Shown here: positions 1-5,200 of the stretch, piece by piece
How the letters are laid out: every line of letters begins with the position of its first letter
Numbering within the stretch: position 1 is the stretch's first letter
Source: Gammaproteobacteria bacterium
GTDB taxonomy: Bacteria > Pseudomonadota > Gammaproteobacteria > Steroidobacterales > Steroidobacteraceae
DNA length: 5,952 bases
Direction: 5' to 3'
Assembly: GCA_020846815.1 (NCBI GenBank)
Contig: JADLDF010000211.1
Span: 1 to 5,952, forward strand
Position numbers and translations under genes: made by a program
The notes under the pieces: model-generated
Database searches by the model: none
What the model was told of the DNA's origin: nothing
The model's input: the letters and a program-made list of their open reading frames with translations, nothing else

Positions 1-1
1 C

Positions 2-826
2 TTCCGTGGCGCGCCCGCGCATCGCATGCGCGTCGTCGCGTTCACGCTGGCGCTGGGCCTCGTGCTGGGCATCGTCACCGAGCTCGTGCAGCGCTACACC
101 GGAGGTACGATGTCGCGCAGCGACGTCGTGCGCGACGTGCTCGGTACCGCGCTCGGTGTCTGTGTCGCGTTCGCACTCGAGCGCGCCACGCCGCTGCGGT
201 CGCGGCGCCTGCTCTGGAGCATCGCCGTGCTCGGGCTGATCGCGTCCGCAGTGCCGCTGGCCGGCACGCTCCGGGACTATCGCGCCCGTGCCGCGGCATT
301 CCCCGTGCTGCTGGATCCCGCCGTACCGGGCGGGCTCGCGTTCGTGACCGCCAATGATGGGCGTCCCGAGGTCGCGCTCCTGCCGGCCGGCATCGTCTCG
401 ATCGGCGGCGTCGCCCTTACGGGCGTTCCCGAGCTGGGCGCGGCGAGCGACGCCCCCCCGCTTGCGCTGCGCCTGAAGCTGGACCACGGTCCCTGGCCCG
501 GCGCGACCCTGGCCGAGCCCGCGCCCGACTGGCGCAGTTATCGGCGTCTCGTCATCGAGCTCGCGAACTCCGGCCCGGAGTCGCTCGAGCTCGGCATCCG
601 CGTCAACGACCGTGTGCACGACAACCGCTACGAAGATCGCTTCAACGCCCTGGTCGAGCTGCCGCCGCGGACGCGGCGGCGCATCGAGTACGCGCTCGAA
701 GCGATCGCGGCCGCGCCGCACGGGCGGCGCATGAACCTCGCCGAGATCGACAAGCTCGTGATCTTCCGCGACGGTGCGCTGCCCGGTCGGGAGTTCTACC
801 TCCTGCACGTCGCGCTCGAACGCTGA
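2..826 (+). CDS. VanZ-family membrane protein with C-terminal beta-rich domain (5' partial)
   Basis: The reading frame is open to the left edge, so the true start lies outside the window; an internal ATG at 26 exists but would begin inside the VanZ domain. Numbered from that ATG, residues 3-18 are hydrophobic and run into TELVQ (18-22), then SRSDVVRDVLGTALG (30-44). This matches the VanZ pattern of E-x-x-Q in a helix followed by an Asp-bearing turn and a Gly-rich helix. A further membrane segment lies near 64-80. From about 145 to 266 there is a soluble domain with alternating strands and W-x-x-Y, RVNDRVHDNRYEDRF and LVIFRDG segments, resembling carbohydrate-binding jelly-roll (galactose-binding-like) domains. 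VanZ proteins are named for teicoplanin resistance, but most are uncharacterised envelope proteins often found near polysaccharide genes. The soluble domain probably faces the periplasm. Only 39 bases separate this gene from dinB. The VanZ call is fairly sure; sugar binding is a guess. Confidence 0.75.
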   Translation, partial: FRGAPAHRMRVVAFTLALGLVLGIVTELVQRYTGGTMSRSDVVRDVLGTALGVCVAFALERATPLRSRRLLWSIAVLGLIASAVPLAGTLRDYRARAAAFPVLLDPAVPGGLAFVTANDGRPEVALLPAGIVSIGGVALTGVPELGAASDAPPLALRLKLDHGPWPGATLAEPAPDWRSYRRLVIELANSGPESLELGIRVNDRVHDNRYEDRFNALVELPPRTRRRIEYALEAIAAAPHGRRMNLAEIDKLVIFRDGALPGREFYLLHVALER

Positions 827-865
827 ACATTCCGCACCGCCACGACCGCGCCGCAGCCGCCGACC

Positions 866-2098
866 ATGACCCACCGTTCGATCCTGCACGTCGACATGGA
901 TGCGTTCTACGCCTCGGTCGAACAGCACGACGACCCGAGCCTGGTCGGCCGGCCGCTGATCGTCGGCGGCACCAGCAACCGCGGCGTCGTCGCAGCCGCG
1001 AGCTACGAGGTGCGCCGTTACGGCGTGCGCTCGGCAATGCCCATACACCGCGCGCTCGAGCTCTGCCCGCACGCGGTCTGCGTCAAGCCGCGGATCGCGC
1101 GCTACCGGGAAGTCTCGCGCCAGATATTCGCCGTGTTCCACGAGTTCACGCCCATCGTGCAGGGTCTGTCGCTCGACGAGGCCTATCTCGACGTCACCGC
1201 CAGCCAGCGTCTCAAGGGCGATGCCGTCTCGATCGCCCGCGAGATCAAGCGCCTCGTGCGCGAACGCACGGGCTGCACGGCTTCGGTCGGCGTCGCGCCG
1301 AACCGGCTGGTCGCCAAGATCGCCTCCGACCTCGACAAGCCCGATGGTCTGACCATCGTCACGCCCGAGCGCATCCACGCCGTGCTCGATCCGCTGCCCG
1401 TGAAGCGCCTGCCGGGCCTCGGCCGCAAGAAGGGTGAGCAGGTGGTCGCGGCCGGCATCACCACCCTCGGCGAGCTGCGTCGCGCGCCCGACGCCCGGCT
1501 CTGGCCGCTGTTCGGCCGCGACAGCGCGCGCATCCGCGACCGCGCAGCCGGCATCGACGAGCGACCGGTCGAGACCGACTGGGAGGAGAAGTCGATCTCC
1601 ACCGAGGAGACCTTCCACGACGACATCGCCGATCCCAACGTCCTGCGAGCCGAGCTCGCACGCCTCGCAGACAAGGCGAGCGGCCGGCTGCGCGCCAAGC
1701 AGCTCGTGGCCTCCTGCGTCACGGTGAAGATCCGTCGCCACGACTTCGAGACCCACACCCGCCAGCGCCGGCTCACACCCGCGACCCACGACAGCCGCAA
1801 CATCGCGCGCCTCGCCGAGGCACTGCTCGCGACCTGGCTCGCCCAGCACCCGGGCGCGAAGCTGCGCCTGCTCGGTGTCGGCGTCTCCGAGCTCGCGCCC
1901 GCCGAACAGCTCGACCTCTTCGACTCCGCCCGGCCCGTCGAGGCGACGCGCCTAGACGCCGCGCTCGATGCCATCCGCGGCAAGTTCGGTGGCACTGCCC
2001 TGCAGCGCGCCAGCAGCCTGAGAATGGAGCCCGGGAACCGCGAGCGCGTTTCGCAGCTCGGCGAAGCCCGGCCGCCACGCTTCGACGACGAGGACTGA
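866..2098 (+). CDS. dinB: DNA polymerase IV (Y-family translesion polymerase)
   Basis: Y-family polymerase that copies past damaged bases in the cytoplasm with low fidelity and no proofreading. Of 410 residues, the palm carries the metal-binding DMDAFYASVE (D10, then SLDEAYLD with D104 and E105), which are the three catalytic acids. Y15 is at the steric-gate position that excludes ribonucleotides (Phe13 in E. coli DinB). The fingers segment AAASYEVRRYGVRSAMP is at 43-59. SVGVAPNRLVAKIASDLDKPDG (140-161) closes the palm, KRLPGLGRKKGEQ (180-192) is the thumb helix-hairpin-helix, and the little finger begins near 243. QLDLF at 348-352 fits the beta-clamp binding pentapeptide, but it is followed by about 58 more residues, including KFGGTALQRASSL. 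E. coli DinB (351 residues) ends at its clamp motif. The ATG at 866 is chosen because MTHRSILHVDMD begins just where the family starts. There is no clear Shine-Dalgarno sequence and no LexA-type CTGT-N8-ACAG box in the 39-base gap upstream, so regulation may come from the VanZ gene's promoter. Confidence 0.97.
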   Translation: MTHRSILHVDMDAFYASVEQHDDPSLVGRPLIVGGTSNRGVVAAASYEVRRYGVRSAMPIHRALELCPHAVCVKPRIARYREVSRQIFAVFHEFTPIVQGLSLDEAYLDVTASQRLKGDAVSIAREIKRLVRERTGCTASVGVAPNRLVAKIASDLDKPDGLTIVTPERIHAVLDPLPVKRLPGLGRKKGEQVVAAGITTLGELRRAPDARLWPLFGRDSARIRDRAAGIDERPVETDWEEKSISTEETFHDDIADPNVLRAELARLADKASGRLRAKQLVASCVTVKIRRHDFETHTRQRRLTPATHDSRNIARLAEALLATWLAQHPGAKLRLLGVGVSELAPAEQLDLFDSARPVEATRLDAALDAIRGKFGGTALQRASSLRMEPGNRERVSQLGEARPPRFDDED

Positions 2099-2104
2099 CT
2101 GCGG

Positions 2105-2183
2105 CATCCGCCCGCATCGGGGACATGGTTCACCCGATCGTCTGCAGCGTCGCGGCACGCCGACATCCACCCGCATCGGGGAC
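2105..2183 (+). repeat. Pair of 20-bp near-identical direct repeats
   Basis: The sequence CATCCGCCCGCATCGGGGAC at 2105-2124 recurs at 2164-2183 with one change (G to A at the sixth base), a 59-base period. The intervening 39 bases are not repeated. It starts seven bases after the dinB stop. With two copies only, this is not a CRISPR array. It could be a duplicated binding site, the trace of a small tandem duplication, or one end of a dispersed intergenic repeat family. Confidence 0.8.
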
Positions 2184-2190
2184 TGTGAGC

Positions 2191-2230
2191 CGCCGCGCGG
2201 ACCGCCTGCGCACGGCAGGCTACGGCGGCG
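2191..2230. repeat. Stem-loop downstream of dinB
   Basis: GCCTGC (2204-2209) and GCAGGC (2215-2220) form a perfect 6-bp stem around a 5-base loop. CGCCGC (2191-2196) and GCGGCG (2225-2230) form an outer 6-bp stem separated by an asymmetric internal loop. It lies about 90 bases past the dinB stop and is followed by GAAATACGAC rather than a T-run. It may stabilise the 3' end of the dinB message or be a degenerate REP-like element; a terminator role is not shown. Confidence 0.4.
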
Positions 2231-2291
2231 AAATACGACGCGCGACCGCAAGACCGAGCGACCATCACGGAAAACCGATGCCCGACACGGG

Positions 2292-2373
2292 GGCTCATCA
2301 GCAACGCTTGGAACTGCACGGATTGCGGCGATTGCTCGAGCGGCAGGCGAAGCACTGCTCGTCCTGATGAGCC
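2292..2373. repeat. 10-bp perfect inverted repeat with 62-base interior
   Basis: GGCTCATCAG at 2292-2301 is the exact reverse complement of CTGATGAGCC at 2364-2373. The 62 bases between could form a closed structured loop if transcribed, and contain smaller complementary stretches such as CGAGC and GCTCG. No transposase or target duplication is seen. The right arm overlaps the left arm of the next hairpin (2369-2400), so the two structures would be mutually exclusive. Confidence 0.55.
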
Positions 2374-2400
2374 AGCTCGCCGCTCGCTGCTCGCTGGCTC
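2369..2400. repeat. 8-bp perfect hairpin
   Basis: GAGCCAGC at 2369-2376 pairs exactly with GCTGGCTC at 2393-2400 around a 16-base loop that is itself a run of GCTCGC-like units. It lies between convergent genes, about 70 bases beyond the rhombosortase stop. No T-run follows on either strand, so if it helps end transcription it is not by the classic intrinsic mechanism. Confidence 0.45.
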
Positions 2401-2469
2401 CTGCGGGCTGCTCGAAACAGCGTCACCGCGCTCTCGCGCGACTGCCACGACCCTCTCGTGCCGCCTGAC

Positions 2470-3075
2470 CTATCGCGCCGTCGTCACCTTGCACTCGCCC
2501 GGACGCAACACCACGCCACAGATCATGCCCGCGAGCGCGCCATAGAGATGCGCGTCCGTGACGATCAGCGCCCCCGAGGCCGTGAACGGCAGGGCTCCGA
2601 CGAAGTGCTCCTGCATCAGCTTCGCGATCCCGAGTACACCGAGCACCCATGCGATGGCATCGCGCTCGATGATCCGCCGCACGATGCTTGCGGCCATGGC
2701 CGCGTGCAGCACTCCGGAGGCGCCGACGTACCATTGCAGCTCCACGTTCACGAGCCACAGCCCGAGATCCACGGCCGCCACGCCCGCCACCACGATCGCG
2801 AGCCACTGCGCTCGCGAGAACGCGCCCGCGAACAGCATCCAGATCAGCAGCAATCCCACGACATTGAGCACGGCATGCTGCAGGTCGAGATGCACGACGT
2901 GGCCCGACAGCAGACGCCAGACCTGCCCCGCGGCGAGCGCCGCACGATCCCAGCGCAGTGCCAGTCGCGGCGCTTCGCCGAGCGCCGCGACGGCGATGAC
3001 CGCGACCGCGAGCGCCAGGAACGAGGCGCCGCCCCAGCCCCCGAGCCCCGACCGGCGCAACGTCTCACGCCACAC
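2470..3075 (-). CDS. rrtA: Rhombosortase (rhomboid-family intramembrane serine protease)
   Basis: Membrane protease of the rhomboid clan, of the compact type that cleaves proteins bearing a C-terminal GlyGly-CTERM anchor. With the GTG start at 3075 it has 201 residues, usual for the family. The first membrane segment is at 17-33. WRLLSGHVVHLDLQHAVLN (53-71) gives H62, H67 and N71 with the same spacing as GlpG H145, H150 and N154 (oxyanion side). YVGASGVLHA (116-125) places the nucleophile Ser120 in the G-x-S-G motif, and DAHLYGALAG (174-183) supplies the catalytic His176. Six hydrophobic segments can be traced. GTG is chosen because it is close before the first helix and has GGGA about seven bases upstream; TTG at 3060 (196 residues) is the alternative. 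The 11-base overlap with the transferase upstream suggests translational coupling. No GlyGly-CTERM substrate is encoded in the window. The family call is firm; the start is less so. Confidence 0.88.
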   Translation of the reverse strand: MWRETLRRSGLGGWGGASFLALAVAVIAVAALGEAPRLALRWDRAALAAGQVWRLLSGHVVHLDLQHAVLNVVGLLLIWMLFAGAFSRAQWLAIVVAGVAAVDLGLWLVNVELQWYVGASGVLHAAMAASIVRRIIERDAIAWVLGVLGIAKLMQEHFVGALPFTASGALIVTDAHLYGALAGMICGVVLRPGECKVTTAR

Positions 3076-4057
3076 GCGGCATCCCGAAATCGTACGTTGC
3101 CGCGATGCGCACACCGGGCGCGGACGCGCAAGCACCGAGCGCCCCCTCGCGCACCACGAACGAGCACAGCTCGAGCGGCACCGTGCCGTCCGGCGTACGA
3201 AATTCCAGCCGCAGCGCCTGCGCCGTCGCACCGACGCTCACCGAACACGGCTCCACCGACAGTCCGGCGCCCGTGCTCTTCAGCACCGCCTCCTTGCGCG
3301 TCCAGCAGGTGAAGAATGCCGCGTCGCGCGCTGCGCCCGTCGCACTCGCGACACGGCCGATCTCGTCGCCGACGAAGTGACGCTGCGCGAGCGCCAGCGC
3401 GTCCTTCATCTCACGCACGCGCTCGACGTCCACGCCGAGCGGGCCGCGCCGCGCCACCGCGAGCACGGCCAGTGCATCGCAATGGCTGAGGTTGAAGTCG
3501 AGTGGCGGCACGGTTGCCGCCTCCGCCGACATCATCGAAGCCGTGGCCACGCTCGCGGCCGTAACCGCAGCCGTAGCAGTAGCAGTAGCCGGACCCATAG
3601 CCGCAGTCGTGACCGTGACCACGACCGCAGGCCCCAACGCCCCAAGCCGCGGCCGCCCCAGCGGCTCGATCTCGATCGGCACCGCGACCGGTTCGATCTC
3701 GAGATACGCTCCGACGATCGCGCGCAGCGCCGTGCGCGCTGCCGTGTACCAGCGACGATGCCGCTCGAACACGAAGCGCGCCGCGCGCGCCCGTTCCGCC
3801 GCATCGAGCGGCGAGATCGCCGGATCGCCCCCGCCCGCCGCCGCGACCGCTTCGAGATCGATCCGCCAGAGATCGCACGCGCCGTCGGCGAGCACCGGCT
3901 GCGCCGGTGCCGACGTCCAGTCCGGACGCCACAGCCGCGACTCCGCCGGCCCGCCCGATTCGCTCGATTCGTCCCCTGCCGTCACGCCTGCATCCCGGTC
4001 GCGCCAGATTCGAAAACTCCGGCGATCATACGGGACGAGCGGATGCCCGATCCGCAT
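3065..4057 (-). CDS. 4'-phosphopantetheinyl transferase, Sfp type
   Basis: Transfers the 4'-phosphopantetheine arm of coenzyme A to a serine of a carrier protein (acyl, peptidyl or aryl carrier). The product is a two-lobed protein of 330 residues from ATG 4057. The N-lobe has R-x-x-R-F-V-F-E-R-H then TAARTALRAIVGAYL (90-119). GRPRL (134-138) and FNLSHC (188-193) bind CoA and phosphate. GVDVE (208-212) gives the magnesium ligands D210 and E212, and CWTRKEAVLKSTGAGLS (251-267) contains W252, K255, E256 and K260. All key residues are present, so it should be active. Sfp itself has about 224 residues. The extra length comes from a poorly conserved N-terminal 50 residues and an Ala/Thr/Val-rich insertion at about 140-184. 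The true start may be later, for example GTG at 3985. The carrier protein partner is not in the window. Its stop overlaps the rhombosortase start, so the pair is probably one operon. Confidence 0.92.
   Translation of the reverse strand: MRIGHPLVPYDRRSFRIWRDRDAGVTAGDESSESGGPAESRLWRPDWTSAPAQPVLADGACDLWRIDLEAVAAAGGGDPAISPLDAAERARAARFVFERHRRWYTAARTALRAIVGAYLEIEPVAVPIEIEPLGRPRLGALGPAVVVTVTTAAMGPATATATAAVTAASVATASMMSAEAATVPPLDFNLSHCDALAVLAVARRGPLGVDVERVREMKDALALAQRHFVGDEIGRVASATGAARDAAFFTCWTRKEAVLKSTGAGLSVEPCSVSVGATAQALRLEFRTPDGTVPLELCSFVVREGALGACASAPGVRIAATYDFGMPRVA
3536..3625 (-). repeat. Degenerate GCTACT-type hexamer repeat inside the phosphopantetheinyl transferase gene
   Basis: Read on the minus strand, this segment is made of imperfect six-base units such as GGTCAC, GGCTAT, GGCTAC, TGCTAC and GGTTAC, the cleanest run being at about 3570-3595. 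In the gene's frame it codes an Ala/Thr/Val string (residues about 145-174) between GRPRL and FNLSH, where Sfp-type enzymes normally have under ten residues. Hexamer gain or loss keeps the frame, so length may vary between strains. Confidence 0.7.
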
Positions 4058-4175
4058 CAGCCCGCGCGGTGAGGCCGGTAGCGAACGCCCTCGAGCGGTC
4101 CGCGACGATGCCGCATTCGCGATCCGCGGCAGCTTTGCCTAGGATGCACCCGCGCCCGCCGCCTGCGAGAGGCCG
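4058..4175. promoter_or_regulatory. Divergent promoter spacer between the transferase operon and the acyltransferase
   Basis: These 118 bases separate two divergent genes and so must hold a promoter for each. For the plus-strand gene, TAGGAT at 4140-4145 matches TATAAT at four of six positions and would give a leader of about 25-30 bases, but the -35 region (TTCGCG near 4116) is poor. No good minus-strand -10 box stands out. No operator or riboswitch is recognised. Confidence 0.35.
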
Positions 4176-4178
4176 TTG
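4167..4178 (+). promoter_or_regulatory. Shine-Dalgarno GAGAGG deciding a TTG start
   Basis: GAGAGG at 4167-4172 precedes TTG at 4176 by three bases, a short spacer. The in-frame TAG at 4140-4142 and the absence of ATG or GTG before residue 44, near the catalytic histidine, leave TTG as the only start that keeps the whole acyltransferase domain. Confidence 0.6.
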
Positions 4179-4802
4179 ACCATCGCCCAACCCGACGAGT
4201 CCCTGCGCCCCCGCGGCGGCAGCCGCCGTGCCGCCGCCGCGCTGCTGCATGCCTTCGGCTGGCGCCTCGTCTGGGTGCCGCCGCCCGGCCCCAAGTCCAC
4301 GCTGATGGTCTACCCCCATACCTCGAACTGGGATTTCGTCATCGGCGTGCTGTACCGCCACGCCGTCGGCCTCGAGGCTCGATGGATGGGCAAGGACAGC
4401 CTGTTCAAGGGCCCCGCCGGCCCGCTCATGCGCACACTCGGCGGCATCCCCATCGACCGCCGCGCGGCCCGTGGCGTCATCGCCGCAACCGTCGCGCAGT
4501 TCCGGCGGCGCGACCGCCTCTGCCTCGCGATCACGCCCGAGGGCACGCGCTCGTACGTGCCGCGACTCAAGAGCGGTTTCTACCGCATCAGCCTCGCCGC
4601 CGATCTGCCCTGCGGCCTCGGCTTCATCGACTACGGCAGCCGCAGCATCGGCGTCGACACCTGGGTGCGCTTCAGCGGCGACGAGGCACGCGATCTCGCG
4701 ATGCTGCGCGAGTTCTACGCCGACAAGCGCGGCAGACGTCACGAATGCACCGGCACGATCGCGTTCGCGCCGGCCGAGCCGGAACCCGAATCGGAACGCT
4801 AG
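4176..4802 (+). CDS. PlsC-like lysophospholipid acyltransferase family protein
   Basis: Member of the glycerolipid acyltransferase fold (COG0204-like), which moves acyl chains onto lysophospholipids or related acceptors at the inner membrane. In 208 residues the motifs appear in family order: PHTSNWDF (47-54) is the catalytic H-x4-D with H48 and D53. WMGKDSLFKGP (70-80) is the block II region, GGIPIDR (89-95) is block III, and PEGTRS (120-125) is the phosphate-binding block. The start is TTG (see the ribosome-binding entry); the first 22 residues are Arg-rich and not clearly membrane-spanning, with a mildly hydrophobic patch at 19-34. The protein is shorter than E. coli PlsC (245) and the N-terminal membrane helix is missing or weak, so it may bind the membrane peripherally. 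The acceptor cannot be told from sequence. It is convergent with the CcdB-like fragment, the two stop codons overlapping within CTAG at 4799-4802. Confidence 0.87.
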   Translation: MTIAQPDESLRPRGGSRRAAAALLHAFGWRLVWVPPPGPKSTLMVYPHTSNWDFVIGVLYRHAVGLEARWMGKDSLFKGPAGPLMRTLGGIPIDRRAARGVIAATVAQFRRRDRLCLAITPEGTRSYVPRLKSGFYRISLAADLPCGLGFIDYGSRSIGVDTWVRFSGDEARDLAMLREFYADKRGRRHECTGTIAFAPAEPEPESER

Positions 4803-5017
4803 AAACCAGTGACGAGAAAATCGAGCGCCGCAACGATCTGCGCGCGATGCCCGGCAGCACTGCCGCCCGGTGCCCCGAACTCGGAACGATGCACGCCCGC
4901 GAGTTGCGGTGTCAGCAGCACCAGTTCCTCGCCGTCTATCTTCAGCACGGGCGTCAGCGACTCGATGGGCTTGCGACGCAGCACTGCAGGCCGCCCCAGT
5001 GGAATGACGACGCGCAT
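4799..5017 (-). pseudogene. ccdB: CcdB-like gyrase toxin, N-terminally truncated remnant
   Basis: CcdB is a toxin that poisons DNA gyrase and is normally paired with CcdA. The 72-codon frame from ATG 5017 aligns with the last 70 or so residues of F-plasmid CcdB (101 residues): MRVVIPLGRP against RMVIPLASAR, then LTPVLKIDGEELVLLTPQLAGV against [22 protein letters not shown], then IVAALDFLVTGF against the C-terminal helix. The usual first 30 residues, with the conserved D-V-Q segment, are absent. The frame upstream is stopped by TGA at 5074-5072, and neither other minus-strand frame contains that segment. No Shine-Dalgarno sequence precedes the ATG, and no ccdA gene lies upstream, where the ATPase leader sits instead. 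The gyrase-contact triad W-G-I of F CcdB is T-G-F here. The fragment keeps an open frame without internal stops, so a recent deletion or a repurposed short protein are both possible. Family call fairly sure; loss of function inferred. Confidence 0.72.
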
Positions 5018-5028
5018 AGTACATGCGC
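5012..5028. repeat. Palindrome over the start of the CcdB-like frame
   Basis: GCGCAT (5012-5017) and ATGCGC (5023-5028) are exact reverse complements around AGTAC. The left arm contains the ATG (5017-5015) of the CcdB-like frame. A dyad at this place could be an operator, but it also sits exactly where homology to CcdB begins, so it may instead mark the deletion junction. Confidence 0.45.
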
Positions 5029-5200
5029 ATGATGCTCGGGGTGGCTGGAACGCGCCGCGCCAGCCGCCCAGTCAGCCGTATGGGGGCCCGCACCCTGCCC
5101 ACGGCCGAACCCCGTCGCTTTCCGCCATCTCCCAGCTCCGTGCTCGCCCGTGCAATACTCCCGGCCGGCGCGGCCCCGGCGGTCCGCCGCCGCGCTTGCC
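5018..5200 (+). promoter_or_regulatory. Leader region of the ExeA/GspA-type ATPase
   Basis: No gene is supported in these 183 bases. TG-C-AATACT at 5151-5159 resembles an extended -10 element (four of six matches plus the TG) and would give a leader of about 35 bases, but no -35 box is at the right spacing. The last 35 bases are almost pure G and C with short dyads such as GGCGG-TC-CGCC near 5179-5190. No Shine-Dalgarno sequence is seen before the ATG at 5201. Confidence 0.3.

Larger units (their letters stand above)
2099..2469. other. Convergent intergenic region rich in repeats, no convincing gene
   Basis: This 371-base stretch lies between the ends of dinB (+) and the rhombosortase gene (-). 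It holds the direct repeat at 2105-2183, a stem-loop at 2191-2230, an inverted repeat with arms at 2292-2301 and 2364-2373, and a hairpin at 2369-2400. A short 5-bp stem (2446-2450 with 2456-2460) sits just past the rhombosortase stop. Reading frames here have Arg/His-rich translations unlike a folded protein. The best short one is 29 codons at 2278-2367, which has GGAAAA five or fewer bases before its ATG, but nothing recognisable in its product. None of the stems is followed by a T-run, so no classic Rho-independent terminator can be called on either strand. Confidence 0.6.

Noticed and set aside
827..865. SOS (LexA) box before dinB
   Set aside because: No CTGT-N8-ACAG or close match in the 39-base gap; any LexA site would have to lie upstream of the VanZ gene.
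2105..2183. CRISPR array
   Set aside because: Only two repeat copies, of 20 bp, and no cas gene nearby.
2364..2420. Hammerhead-ribozyme-like core: CTGATGA, a following stem (GCCAGC with GCTGGC), then CGAAAC at 2412-2417
   Set aside because: Fifteen or so extra bases lie between the stem and GAAAC, and no partner strands were found for stems I and III (no GCTGT-H near, no GACGAG complement to the bases before CTGATGA).
1183..2448. Long open frame of 421 codons antisense to dinB
   Set aside because: Ser/Arg-rich translation with no domain; it is the mirror of a high-GC gene with strong codon bias, and dinB has all its family motifs.
2446..2460. Intrinsic terminator after the rhombosortase gene (CACGA/TCGTG stem)
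   Set aside because: Only five base pairs and no T-run on the minus strand.
2558..4072. 504-codon plus-strand open frame across the rhombosortase and transferase genes
   Set aside because: Arg/His/Thr-rich low-complexity product; both minus-strand genes carry intact catalytic motifs.
4026..5102. 358-codon minus-strand frame across the acyltransferase
   Set aside because: Ala/Arg/Gly-rich shadow with no motif; the acyltransferase on the plus strand is clear.
5018..5200. ccdA antitoxin gene or missing ccdB N-terminus in another frame
   Set aside because: All three minus-strand frames were read: none shows the D-V-Q segment of CcdB or a CcdA-like ribbon-helix-helix sequence.
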